From: an uncultured Spirochaetaceae bacterium
GTDB lineage: Bacteria; Spirochaetota; Spirochaetia; Sphaerochaetales; Sphaerochaetaceae
Length of the DNA stretch: 64,000 nt
Assembly: GCA_944389275.1 (NCBI GenBank)
Contig: CALXLT010000033.1
Span: 1-64,000, forward strand
Reading direction: 5' to 3'
The notes beneath the pieces were generated by a model that saw only the letters and a program-made list of their open reading frames with translations, was not told the origin of the DNA and searched no databases. Both the position numbers and the translations under genes were made by a program. This document shows positions 40,999 through 49,329 of this stretch, one piece after another; position 1 is the stretch's first letter; every line of letters begins with the position of its first letter.

Positions 40999-41583
40999 CT
41001 ATTCCACCATCTGCAGCACGAGCCCCCTTATCAGGAAGCGCAGCGTCTTCTCCTTGTCCTCCAGCTTATCTATATCCAGAAGAAGATAGAAAAGGGCCTC
41101 ATAGCCGGAAGAGAACGCCTCTATATCATCCTCGTCCTCGATTGAGAAATAAGAGAAGAGAGAGCGCAGGATTGGGTGGAAGCTGTTCCTGAGCGCCTTC
41201 CGTCCATCCTCCCCGTATTTCCTATAGACAAGCTCAAGCTCCACCCCATCAAGGAACCTATGGAGCCCTTTCGAATAGAACTCCCAGAGGATGGTGAGGA
41301 ATATATCTGTCAGTGATGTGACTATATGGTTCTCATCAAGCTCCTGGAGCCGCGAGAGATAAAGCCCCTCAAGGCTGTCCATGAACGATGTGAGCATATC
41401 CAGGAAGAGCGCTTCCTTGTGCTCATAGAAAAGATAGAACGTCCCCTTCGGGATGCCCACGCGATGCACAAGCTCATCAACTGTCGTACGCTTCACGCCA
41501 TACAGCCTGAGGCATTCACCTCCTTCACGCCGCAGCGCCTGCCTTATGCTTTCCCTTTCCGTTTCCGTATATTTCCTAGGCAT
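40999..41583 (-). CDS. TetR-family regulator
   Basis: The 194-residue protein has the TetR HTH at about 8-55 (ESIRQALRREGGECLRLYGVKRTTVDELVHRVGIPKGTFYLFYEHKEALFLDML) and a helical ligand domain without recognised subgroup. A GAGGGA SD lies 2 bases before the ATG. It is divergent from the UgpC/MsmK ATPase gene. The inverted repeat at its own promoter suggests autoregulation. Confidence 0.88.
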   Translation of the reverse strand: MPRKYTETERESIRQALRREGGECLRLYGVKRTTVDELVHRVGIPKGTFYLFYEHKEALFLDMLTSFMDSLEGLYLSRLQELDENHIVTSLTDIFLTILWEFYSKGLHRFLDGVELELVYRKYGEDGRKALRNSFHPILRSLFSYFSIEDEDDIEAFSSGYEALFYLLLDIDKLEDKEKTLRFLIRGLVLQMVE

Positions 41584-41594
41584 ATTCCCTCTTT

Positions 41595-41637
41595 TTGACT
41601 GAAATAGATTATATAGTCAGCAAAAGACCGTTTTCAA
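41595..41637 (-). promoter_or_regulatory. TetR-gene promoter with inverted repeat
   Basis: TTGAAA (41632-41637), 18 bases, perfect TATAAT (41608-41613) on the minus strand. TGACT (41596-41600) and AGTCA (41615-41619) flank the -10 and extend imperfectly into T/A-rich arms, a likely operator. Confidence 0.55.
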
Positions 41638-41680
41638 GGAAAATTCAGGGAAATTAAGCGTTTTATCAGATATTTTTTCT

Positions 41681-41709
41681 TTGACTCCGACTATCTGAGG
41701 GCTTACGAT
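41681..41709 (+). promoter_or_regulatory. Promoter of the UgpC/MsmK ATPase gene
   Basis: TTGACT, 17 bases, TACGAT; SD AAAGGAG before the ATG at 41739. The GACT half-sites resemble the arms of the TetR-side repeat, so shared control is possible. Confidence 0.6.
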
Positions 41710-41738
41710 TTAAGCATCGAAATCAAAAGGAGCAATCA

Positions 41739-42833
41739 ATGGCTGCAGTAGTACTCAAGAATATCTGCAAGATCTACGATGGCGGCGTCAAGGCTGTAGA
41801 CAACGTCAACATCGACATCGAAGATCAGGAATTCGTGGTTCTCGTTGGCCCTTCCGGATGTGGTAAGTCCACGACACTCAGGATGGTTGCTGGCCTTGAG
41901 GATATCTCCTCTGGCGAGCTCTACATCGACGGAAAGCTGATGAACGACGTTCCTCCTAAGGATAGGGATATAGCGATGGTTTTCCAGAACTATGCTCTTT
42001 ATCCTCACATGACCGTTTATGATAACATGGCATTCGGTCTCAAGATCAGGAAGTTCCCGAAGGATCAGATCGACCAGCGCGTTAAGGAAGCTGCTAAGAT
42101 CCTCGACATCGAGTCCCTCCTTGACAGAAAGCCAAAGGCACTCTCTGGCGGACAGAGACAGCGTGTTGCTGTAGGACGCGCTATCGTCAGAAAGCCAAAG
42201 GTATTCCTCTTCGACGAGCCGCTCTCGAACCTCGACGCAAAGCTCAGGGTCCAGATGAGAGCAGAGATCTCAGGTCTCCACAACAGGCTCAAGGCAACAA
42301 TGATCTACGTAACGCATGACCAGGTTGAGGCTCTCACGATGGCTGACAAGATCGTCGTCATGAAGCTCGGCGTTATCCAGCAGATCGGCGGACCTATGGA
42401 ACTCTACAACGAGCCAGACAACAAGTTTGTCGCCGGCTTCATTGGTTCACCACCGATGAACTTCCTCGTAGTCAAGATCGAGAAGGACGGAGACAAGGTA
42501 TACGCCAACGAGGGTACATTCCGCCTCGAGGTAACTCCAGCTCAGGCTAAGTTCCTCCAGCCATACATCGGCAAGGAAGTGACCTTCGGTATCCGCCCAG
42601 AGGATGTTGAGTACTCACACACACCGATGGATGGAAAGACGATCAACGGCCACGTATCCGTCGTTGAGCCTCTTGGATCAGAGACACAGGTCTATGTATC
42701 CACATCCAAGGCAAAGGTTGTCGGAAAGATCGATCCGACCGTCATCCCTGAGCCAGATGAGAAGGTAGCTCTTATCGCGAACATGGAGAAGGCAAAGTTC
42801 TTCGATCTCGACACAGAGCTCACGATCCGCTAA
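41739..42833 (+). CDS. ugpC: Carbohydrate ABC-importer ATPase (UgpC/MsmK/MalK family)
   Basis: The 364-residue protein has Walker A GPSGCGKST (37-45), signature LSGGQRQRVA, Walker B VFLFDEPLSNLDA, H-loop VTHDQVEA and a C-terminal OB/TOBE regulatory domain (about 235-364). It is of the CUT1 sugar-importer type. No permease or binding-protein genes are near, which fits a shared ATPase serving several sugar importers. Codon use (more GTT, GCT, CCA) differs from its neighbours and suggests high expression. A strong terminator follows, so it is monocistronic. Confidence 0.92.
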   Translation: MAAVVLKNICKIYDGGVKAVDNVNIDIEDQEFVVLVGPSGCGKSTTLRMVAGLEDISSGELYIDGKLMNDVPPKDRDIAMVFQNYALYPHMTVYDNMAFGLKIRKFPKDQIDQRVKEAAKILDIESLLDRKPKALSGGQRQRVAVGRAIVRKPKVFLFDEPLSNLDAKLRVQMRAEISGLHNRLKATMIYVTHDQVEALTMADKIVVMKLGVIQQIGGPMELYNEPDNKFVAGFIGSPPMNFLVVKIEKDGDKVYANEGTFRLEVTPAQAKFLQPYIGKEVTFGIRPEDVEYSHTPMDGKTINGHVSVVEPLGSETQVYVSTSKAKVVGKIDPTVIPEPDEKVALIANMEKAKFFDLDTELTIR

Positions 42834-42856
42834 GGATCAACTCCTATCACTGATAG

Positions 42857-42884
42857 ATGCTGTCACCTCGGTGGCAGCATTTTT
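42857..42884 (+). terminator. Rho-independent terminator
   Basis: ATGCTGTCACC and GGTGGCAGCAT pair (one G-U) with a tight CTCG loop, followed by TTTTC. It lies 23 bases after the ATPase stop. Confidence 0.9.
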
Positions 42885-42886
42885 CA

Positions 42887-43483
42887 TTACAGCACATACT
42901 CCAGCTGGCGATCATAAGGCTCTTTCGCAACATGCATCGGTTCCAGCTCCTCCGCTTCCCTGCATCCCATTGCGAGATAGAACGCGACGCTCTCGACAGC
43001 AGAATGGGAAGAGATGTAAAGCTTCCGTGCCCCGACACCGAGCGCGAAGGCTGCGGCTTTGCAGAATAGCGCGCTGCCAACCCCTAGCCTCCTGGCCTCC
43101 TCGGAGACATGAAGCTCAGCAAGGTCCGCGTACTGGGAAGAGCTTCCGAACAAGCGGCTATCAACCGCGGCGAAGCCTTTCAGGCATCCTGATGAGAACA
43201 CGCCATATACCAAGCCGCCAGCACTGATTATCTTTCGCAGCTTATGAAGCAGCTCCAGGATATCATCACATGTCCAGTCATCGATGAATGGATCCGGCCT
43301 TATCTCCCAGGAGGATCCTGCCCTGCGCCAGCAGTCATGGACGACCTGACGGCGGATGAATGACGAGAACAGCTCTGGACGGAACTCATCCTCATGTATT
43401 TCCCTGAAGACGAAGACACCGGCTGACGAGGCAGCCGGTATCTTAATCGAAAGAGTGCCGTGATCAGCCGAAGAGCTTCTCAT
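42887..43483 (-). CDS. GNAT-family N-acetyltransferase
   Basis: The 198-residue protein has the GNAT core in its second half: LAELHVSEEARRLGVGSALFCKAAAFALGVGARKLYISSHSAVESVAFYLAMGCREAEE, with acetyl-CoA loop RRLGVGSAL. The acceptor substrate is unknown. The ATG used lies inside the 3' end of lysC (20-base overlap) and has no good SD, so translation may start a little later. It is probably co-transcribed with lysC. Confidence 0.8.
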   Translation of the reverse strand: MRSSSADHGTLSIKIPAASSAGVFVFREIHEDEFRPELFSSFIRRQVVHDCWRRAGSSWEIRPDPFIDDWTCDDILELLHKLRKIISAGGLVYGVFSSGCLKGFAAVDSRLFGSSSQYADLAELHVSEEARRLGVGSALFCKAAAFALGVGARKLYISSHSAVESVAFYLAMGCREAEELEPMHVAKEPYDRQLEYVL

Positions 43484-44762
43484 AGACAGCGGCGAGGGCC
43501 TCTTTCGCGTCCTTCTCTCTTATTCCGATAAGAACGGAGGTATCAGAGGCGCCCTGGTTCACGGAGACGACCTCGATGCCCTTCTTGCAGAGCGCCGTGA
43601 TAGCATCCAGGCAGCCCTTGCCCATAGCCTCTGACGTGCCTGTTATGCCCATCACGGCATAGCCATGCTCCACGGAGATGGAATCAAGCTTATACTCGGT
43701 CTTGAGCCTCTCGCACATCGAGGAGCACACGCTGTCGCTTGCCATCTTCGACTCGAAGAACCACACGATGGAATCGATACCGAAAAGCGAGTAGCACGGC
43801 CTGATACCGAAGATATGGAGCATCGTCAGGAGCGCGTGGCGCATGCCTGACTTCTTGAAGAGCATGAGCTTGCGGAGCTTTATCATCGAAAGCCCTGTGC
43901 GCACGGAAACGCCTGAAAGCCCCTTAGCACTGGACTCCGGGAGTATCATGGTGCCCTTATCCTCAGGCTTGTTCGTGTTCTTGATGTTTATAGGAATGCC
44001 GAGGTGGTAGATCGGGGCGATGGCCTCCTCATGGAAGACAGATGCGCCTACATCGGCAAGCTCCCTTACCTCCTTATAGGACATGGAAGAGATGACCTTT
44101 GCATTCTCCACGATCCTGGGATCGGCACGGAAGATGCCTGACACGTCTGTCCAGTTCTCATAGAGCTCGGCAGAGAGGGCACGCGAGACGATAGCTCCTG
44201 TTATGTCGGAGCCGCCGCGGGTGAAAGTCTTGAGCACGCCCTGCTCCGTCTCTCCGTAGAAGCCTGGGATAACATAGCGCTTTCCCTTCTCAAGCCTCTC
44301 GGCAAGACGCTGATACGTAGCCTCATTGACCGTGGAATCGGAGTTGATCACGATCACGTCAGCGGCATCGATGAACTCCCACTTCAGGAACTTGCTGATG
44401 ATATACGCGGAAAGGTACTCACCTCTCGAGGCGGCATAGTCAGCGCCTTTGCCTGCATCTATCTGATACCTTATCTCATCGAGCTTCCCGGCAAAGTCCT
44501 TCTCCTCGACGCCAAGAGCCCTTGCGATCTCCGAGAAACGCCTTGCTATGACATTGAATACCTGGCGACAGGACTGGCCTTTGCGTACAAGGTCATTGCA
44601 CTGATAAAGCAGATCAGTGATCTTATCATCATCCTTATTCCTCTTTCCAGGAGCGGAAACGACAGCGACCTGCCTCCTCTCGTCTGCAGAGAGAATCGAC
44701 TGGACCTTACGGATCTGATCAGCGTCAGCAACGCTGCTTCCGCCGAATTTGCATACTATCAT
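43464..44762 (-). CDS. lysC: Aspartate kinase
   Basis: The 432-residue protein has the aspartokinase start VCKFGGSSVADADQIRKVQSIL, the catalytic RGGSDITGAI stretch and tandem ACT domains at the C-terminus (ISVEHGYAVMGITG). It makes aspartyl phosphate for the lysine/threonine/methionine pathways and feeds the dap operon at 27796-31949; the ACT pair implies feedback by an amino acid. I start at 44760-44762 because GGAGGA lies 5 bases before it; an in-frame ATG two codons earlier is less likely. Confidence 0.93.
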   Translation of the reverse strand: MIVCKFGGSSVADADQIRKVQSILSADERRQVAVVSAPGKRNKDDDKITDLLYQCNDLVRKGQSCRQVFNVIARRFSEIARALGVEEKDFAGKLDEIRYQIDAGKGADYAASRGEYLSAYIISKFLKWEFIDAADVIVINSDSTVNEATYQRLAERLEKGKRYVIPGFYGETEQGVLKTFTRGGSDITGAIVSRALSAELYENWTDVSGIFRADPRIVENAKVISSMSYKEVRELADVGASVFHEEAIAPIYHLGIPINIKNTNKPEDKGTMILPESSAKGLSGVSVRTGLSMIKLRKLMLFKKSGMRHALLTMLHIFGIRPCYSLFGIDSIVWFFESKMASDSVCSSMCERLKTEYKLDSISVEHGYAVMGITGTSEAMGKGCLDAITALCKKGIEVVSVNQGASDTSVLIGIREKDAKEALAAVYEKLFG

Positions 44763-44923
44763 AAGCATCCTCCAGAATGCATTCTATTGGGAAAGGCTGG
44801 AGAAAGTAAACCTACTCGCAGCTCCTGCGGATATCGGGAGGATAAGGATCAGAAGGATGGCAAGCGCTTTCATAATCAGGATTCTACGGCAGAAACGCAG
44901 GCCTGGAAAAGCGAAAAGCCTCG

Positions 44924-44952
44924 TTGCATATAATTTTCCCTTCCGATATCAT
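44924..44952 (+). promoter_or_regulatory. Promoter of MATE gene 3, leaderless
   Basis: TTGCAT (44924-44929), 17 bases, TATCAT (44947-44952), then six bases to the ATG at 44959. The same -35/-10 pair with the same spacing drives fusA. Confidence 0.7.
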
Positions 44953-44958
44953 CGCGGT

Positions 44959-46302
44959 ATGACCGAAGAAATCAAAGAGAACATAATGGGATACGAGCCT
45001 ATCCCAAAGCTTATCATGAAGCTTTCGCTTCCGCTTATGCTGTCAATGCTCATACAGGCTCTCTACAACGTCGTGGACAGCATATTCGTCGCACGCGTCT
45101 CTGAGGCATCGCTTACAGCCGTCTCGCTGGCATTCCCTCTTCAGAATCTCATGATAGCCTTCGCCGTCGGCACGGCAGTCGGCGTTAACTCATACCTTGC
45201 CAGGAAGCTCGGGGAGCAGAACAGGAAGGAGGCTGAGCATACAGCCGGAAACGGCCTTTTCCTCTCCCTTCTCACATGGATCGCATTCGCGCTCTTCGGC
45301 TTATTCGGCTCAAAGCCATTCATGTCCATGTTCACCGACGATCCTGAGCTGCTCAGGCTCGCCACAGGCTATACGCAGATCTGCCTCATATTCTCGTTCG
45401 GTGTCTTCGTCGACATAACGGCAGAAAGGATAATGCAGGCGACCGGAGACAGCATACACCCGATGATGACGCAGATGGCTGGAGCCATAACCAACATCAT
45501 ACTCGATCCTGTCTTCATATTCCTCTTCGGCCTGGATGTGTACGGAGCCGCGATCGCAACTGTTCTTGGCCAGTTCGTCAGCATGTTCCTCGCGCTTTAC
45601 TTCGTGCGCAAGAACAAGTACGTCACGATCCACATAAGGCAGATAAGGCCTTCTGGAAGGATCATCAAGGAGATATACACGGTAGGAGCTCCCTCGATCA
45701 TCATGCAGAGCGTCAGCACCGTGATGGTCAGCGCGCTCAACTCGATCCTCATCGCCTTCAGCACGACAGCGGTATCAGTGCTTGGCGTGTACTTCAAGCT
45801 CCAGTCATTCGTGTTCATGCCTGTGTTCGGGCTGCAGAACGGGATGATACCTATCATCGCCTACAACTACGGGGCAAGGAAGAGGGAGAGGATGATGGGC
45901 ACGCTCAGGTTCGGAGGCTCGATCGCTGTCCTTATAATGCTATGCGGCCTGCTGCTCTTCCAGCTCGCGCCGGGACTGCTTCTCTCGTTCTTCGCGGCCG
46001 GGGAGACAATGATGGAGATAGGGCGCCCTGCCCTGAGGATAATCTCCCTCTGCTTCGTCCCCGCAGCGATCTCCATAAGCCTGACATCGGTATTCCAGGC
46101 AACAGGAGTCGGTTATGCATCGATGATCGTGTCGATCGTGAGGCAGATCGTCATACTACTTCCAGCCGCGGCTATCATAGCCTCCTTCGGGGTGCTCTCC
46201 TCGGTATGGTTCGCGTTCACGATCGCGGAGGTCGCGGGCCTCACGCTATCGATACTGTTCTTCATAAACGTGTACAAGAGGAAGATAAGGCCAATAGCCT
46301 AA
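44959..46302 (+). CDS. MATE-family efflux transporter (3 of 5)
   Basis: The 447-residue protein has twelve hydrophobic segments and the MATE opening MGYEPIPKLIMKLSLPLMLSMLIQALYNVVDSIFVARVSEASLTAVSLAFP. I start at MTEEIKENIMG, where the -10 lies six bases upstream; a longer reading from 44749 would include the promoter and a basic non-MATE extension. A TetR gene faces it with a terminator between, so TetR control of the pump is plausible though not adjacent in promoter terms. Confidence 0.9.
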   Translation: MTEEIKENIMGYEPIPKLIMKLSLPLMLSMLIQALYNVVDSIFVARVSEASLTAVSLAFPLQNLMIAFAVGTAVGVNSYLARKLGEQNRKEAEHTAGNGLFLSLLTWIAFALFGLFGSKPFMSMFTDDPELLRLATGYTQICLIFSFGVFVDITAERIMQATGDSIHPMMTQMAGAITNIILDPVFIFLFGLDVYGAAIATVLGQFVSMFLALYFVRKNKYVTIHIRQIRPSGRIIKEIYTVGAPSIIMQSVSTVMVSALNSILIAFSTTAVSVLGVYFKLQSFVFMPVFGLQNGMIPIIAYNYGARKRERMMGTLRFGGSIAVLIMLCGLLLFQLAPGLLLSFFAAGETMMEIGRPALRIISLCFVPAAISISLTSVFQATGVGYASMIVSIVRQIVILLPAAAIIASFGVLSSVWFAFTIAEVAGLTLSILFFINVYKRKIRPIA

Positions 46303-46313
46303 AAAGGGATACG

Positions 46314-46337
46314 GAGGCGCATCAGCAGGTGCGCCTC
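46314..46337. terminator. Bidirectional terminator
   Basis: GAGGCGCA and TGCGCCTC form a perfect 8-base stem with an 8-base loop between the facing MATE and TetR genes. Confidence 0.7.
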
Positions 46338-46346
46338 TTGCCTTCC

Positions 46347-46886
46347 CTAGCGAGAAGAGAATACCTCGATGCCGTTGTCTATGTACCTTCGTATGAGCAT
46401 TATGAGCTTGTCGGCCATGTCCTTCTCGCTGCGCCATGCAGGGTCAGAGAGCCAGGAATAGAACGCGCCGGATACGGCCCAGACAGCGGAGTGGGCAATC
46501 AGGCTGATATCCTTGTCGCGAAGCTTCCTGCCCTCATCGCTCTCCTTTATATCCTTGGCGATGATCGGCGCGATCTTGCGTATAAGAAGGGCATAAGTGC
46601 TTTCGTTTATGCGTGTCGCAAGCTCGAACCAGGAATCATCGGTAAAGAGAGCCACGGCAGAGCGTATGGTGCTCTCCCACCTTACATCCTTGTTCTCAAA
46701 CAGCGTCAGGAGCTTGCTATCGATGATCCAGGACACAAGATCATCGATCCCTGAGAAATGATAATAGAAGGTATGGCGGTCAAAGCCTGCCTCCTCGGCA
46801 ATGCGCTTGACCGTGATCTTACCCGTTGGATTCTGCACCTTCAGCCTTCTGAAGGCCTCAGCGAAAATCTCCTTTGTCTCATCCAT
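46347..46886 (-). CDS. TetR-family regulator (DhaS-like)
   Basis: The 179-residue protein has the TetR HTH (IFAEAFRRLKVQNPTGKITVKRIAEEAGFDRHTFYYHFSGIDDLVSW) and a C-terminal domain like the TetR_C_8/DhaS group. I start at 46884-46886 (MDETKEIF); the upstream reading has no support. Its target may be the facing MATE gene or its own promoter. Its promoter overlaps the end of feoB. Confidence 0.87.
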   Translation of the reverse strand: MDETKEIFAEAFRRLKVQNPTGKITVKRIAEEAGFDRHTFYYHFSGIDDLVSWIIDSKLLTLFENKDVRWESTIRSAVALFTDDSWFELATRINESTYALLIRKIAPIIAKDIKESDEGRKLRDKDISLIAHSAVWAVSGAFYSWLSDPAWRSEKDMADKLIMLIRRYIDNGIEVFSSR

Positions 46887-46893
46887 CCCTATG

Positions 46894-46922
46894 AGTATGG
46901 ATTGAAAACAAAGGAAAGACAA
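46894..46922 (-). promoter_or_regulatory. TetR-gene promoter
   Basis: TTGTCT (46917-46922), 17 bases, CATACT (46894-46899), 7 bases to the ATG. AGGG in that interval is too close to be an SD. Confidence 0.55.
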
Positions 46923-46923
46923 G

Positions 46924-49272
46924 CTAGAACATCATGATGACCAGGCGCACAAGCGCTGCCGCGAGCCACGCCACCGCGCACTGCAGGACAACGACGGAGA
47001 AGCTCCATCTGCGCCCAAGCTCACGGCGTACCGTCGCGATCGCCGCGACGCATGGGGTATAGAGAAGCGTGAACGTGAGGAAGACGAACGCGGTGCCTGG
47101 CGTGAATATCGTGGAAAGCGCGGACAGAGGATCCGAAAAGAGGACCGTAAGGGTGCTCACCACGCTCTCTTTTGCCATGAATCCCGTGATCAGCGCCGTG
47201 GATATCCTCCAATCCCCGAAGCCGAGCGGTGCGAATATAGGCGCGATGAAGGATCCGATCGCGGCGAGCATGCTGTCCCTGCTGTCCGATACCGTATTCA
47301 GCCTTATGTCAAACGTCTGGAGGAACCAGATGATGATAGAGGCAAGGAATATGACGGTGAAGGCCCTCGTGACGAAATCCTTCGTCTTGTTCCAGATGAG
47401 CTGCAGTACGTTCCTCGCGCTCGGCATCCTGTAGTTCGGGAGCTCAAGCACGAACGGGATCGGATTGCCACGGAATCCCGTATTCTTCAGTATGAGGGCG
47501 AAGATGATGCCGAAGGCTATGCCAAGAAGATAGAGGCTTATCATGACAAGGGCACGGTAGCGCGGGAAGAATGCATATGTGAAGAGCGCGTATATCGGGA
47601 GCTTCGCGGAGCACGACATGAACGGGACGAGAAGGATAGTCATCTTCCTATCCCTGTCTGATGAGAGCGTGCGCGTAGCCATGATCGCAGGAACCGAGCA
47701 GCCGAATCCAATGAGCATCGGCACGAAGCTGCGTCCGGAAAGCCCGAACTTGCGCAGCATCTTATCCATCACGAACGATACGCGCGCCATGTATCCGCTA
47801 TCCTCAAGGATCGAGAGGAAGAAGAACAGCACGACTATTATCGGAAGGAACGAGAGCACGCTGCCGACTCCCGCGAAGATGCCGTCTATGACAAGGGAAT
47901 GGACAACAGGATTGAGGCCGAACGCCGTAAGCGCCCCATCGACCGCGGCGGTGAATCTGTCTATCGCAAGCGAGAGAAGGTCAGACAAGGCTGTCCCTAT
48001 AAGCCCGAATGTCAGATAGAAGACAAGTCCCATGATGGCGATGAACGCCGGGATAGCCGTATAGCGGCCGGTGAGGATCCTATCAAGCCTTATGCTCCTG
48101 AGGCGCTCCTTGGACTCATGAGGACGCGTCACGCACTCCATGCATACGCGCTCTATGAAGCGATAGCGCGAGTCAGAGAGGGCCGCGTCGGCATCGGTGC
48201 CGCTTTCCTTCTCAAGCTGCGCGAGGATGTGCCCAAGCGTCTCCTTCTCGTTCTCATCGAGATCGAGGGCCTCCATCACTGGCTCATCGCCTTCCAGGAG
48301 CTTCGAGGCCGCGAAACGTATCGGAAGGCCCGCCCTGGACGCATGGTCCTCGATGAGGTGCATGACAGCATGCAGCGATCTATGCACCGCGGTCTCCGCT
48401 ATGGTTCCCTCATCCTGGCAGAAATCAGGGCGGCTCGGGCCTTCCTTGAACCTCGCCACGTGTATGGCGTGCTCTATAAGCTCCTCTACCCCGTCATTCT
48501 TCGCCGCGGATATAGGCACGACAGGAACGCCCAGCTCGCTCTCGAGCGCGTTGACATCGATCGAGCCTCCATTGTCCCTGACCTCATCCATCATGTTCAG
48601 CGCGATGACTATCGGAAGCCCGAGCTCGATAAGCTGCAGCGTGAGGTAAAGGTTGCGCTCTATGTTCGTCGCGTCGACTATGTTTATTATCCCATCGGGA
48701 TGGCTCTTGAGTATGAAATCCCTGGTGACGATCTCCTCATTGGAGAACGGGGAAAGGGAGTAGATGCCCGGGGTGTCCACGACAGATACATTCTCATGGC
48801 CCCTTATAGTGCCGGACTTGCTGTCTACCGTGACGCCAGGGAAGTTGCCCACATGCTGGTTCGATCCCGTGAGCTGGTTGAATAGGGTCGTCTTGCCGCA
48901 GTTCTGGTTCCCGGCAAGGGCGAAGGTTATCGGCATGCTCTCGGGAATCAGAGGCTTCTCCGATGGCTTATGCTCCCCTCTCTCGCCTATATGCGGATGC
49001 GCGATCTCGCGATGCCTCGCGTCCTTCCTGGCCTCGCTTCTCTCAGCCAGCGCGCGTTCAATGCCGATGCGCCCCGCGTCCTCGCCTCTTAGCGTAAGCT
49101 CATATCCTCTGACGGATATCTCAAGCGGGTCACCCATGGGCGCCACCTTCACCAAGGTAACGATGGTGCCCGGGGTGATGCCCATGTCAAGGAAATGCCG
49201 CCTCAGGGCCTTATCGCCCCCGACAGAGAGAACCCTGCCGCTCTCTCCAATAGAAAGCTGATCCAATGTCAT
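46924..49272 (-). CDS. feoB: FeoA-FeoB fusion, ferrous iron transporter
   Basis: The 782-residue protein starts with a FeoA domain (1-75; SIGESGRVLSVGG, LRRHFLDMGITPGTIVTL), a charged His-containing linker (about 76-112), then the FeoB G domain: G1 GNQNCGKTT (121-129), FPGVTVDSKSG, DTPGIYSL and NMMD, followed by about ten membrane helices with the Gate motifs (IGFGCSVPAIMATRTL). It imports Fe2+ through the cytoplasmic membrane. A promoter lies upstream; I do not see a clear Fur or DtxR box. Confidence 0.95.
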   Translation of the reverse strand: MTLDQLSIGESGRVLSVGGDKALRRHFLDMGITPGTIVTLVKVAPMGDPLEISVRGYELTLRGEDAGRIGIERALAERSEARKDARHREIAHPHIGERGEHKPSEKPLIPESMPITFALAGNQNCGKTTLFNQLTGSNQHVGNFPGVTVDSKSGTIRGHENVSVVDTPGIYSLSPFSNEEIVTRDFILKSHPDGIINIVDATNIERNLYLTLQLIELGLPIVIALNMMDEVRDNGGSIDVNALESELGVPVVPISAAKNDGVEELIEHAIHVARFKEGPSRPDFCQDEGTIAETAVHRSLHAVMHLIEDHASRAGLPIRFAASKLLEGDEPVMEALDLDENEKETLGHILAQLEKESGTDADAALSDSRYRFIERVCMECVTRPHESKERLRSIRLDRILTGRYTAIPAFIAIMGLVFYLTFGLIGTALSDLLSLAIDRFTAAVDGALTAFGLNPVVHSLVIDGIFAGVGSVLSFLPIIVVLFFFLSILEDSGYMARVSFVMDKMLRKFGLSGRSFVPMLIGFGCSVPAIMATRTLSSDRDRKMTILLVPFMSCSAKLPIYALFTYAFFPRYRALVMISLYLLGIAFGIIFALILKNTGFRGNPIPFVLELPNYRMPSARNVLQLIWNKTKDFVTRAFTVIFLASIIIWFLQTFDIRLNTVSDSRDSMLAAIGSFIAPIFAPLGFGDWRISTALITGFMAKESVVSTLTVLFSDPLSALSTIFTPGTAFVFLTFTLLYTPCVAAIATVRRELGRRWSFSVVVLQCAVAWLAAALVRLVIMMF

Positions 49273-49295
49273 AAACTAACCATTCCTGACATCGG

Positions 49296-49325
49296 ATGAT
49301 AGAACATATGGAAAGGCGTTAGCAA
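49296..49325 (-). promoter_or_regulatory. feoB promoter
   Basis: TTGCTA (49320-49325), 18 bases, TATCAT (49296-49301); the leader is about 17 bases with AGGA. It sits directly after the MATE gene stop, so feoB can be expressed apart from the marR-MATE operon. Confidence 0.55.
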
Positions 49326-49329
49326 TAAG

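Noticed and set aside
44749-44958. 70-residue N-terminal extension of MATE gene 3
   Set aside because: It is basic, not MATE-like, overlaps the lysC start and covers the TTGCAT-17-TATCAT promoter.
47899-48885. 328-residue plus-strand ORF
   Set aside because: Antisense to the FeoB G domain.
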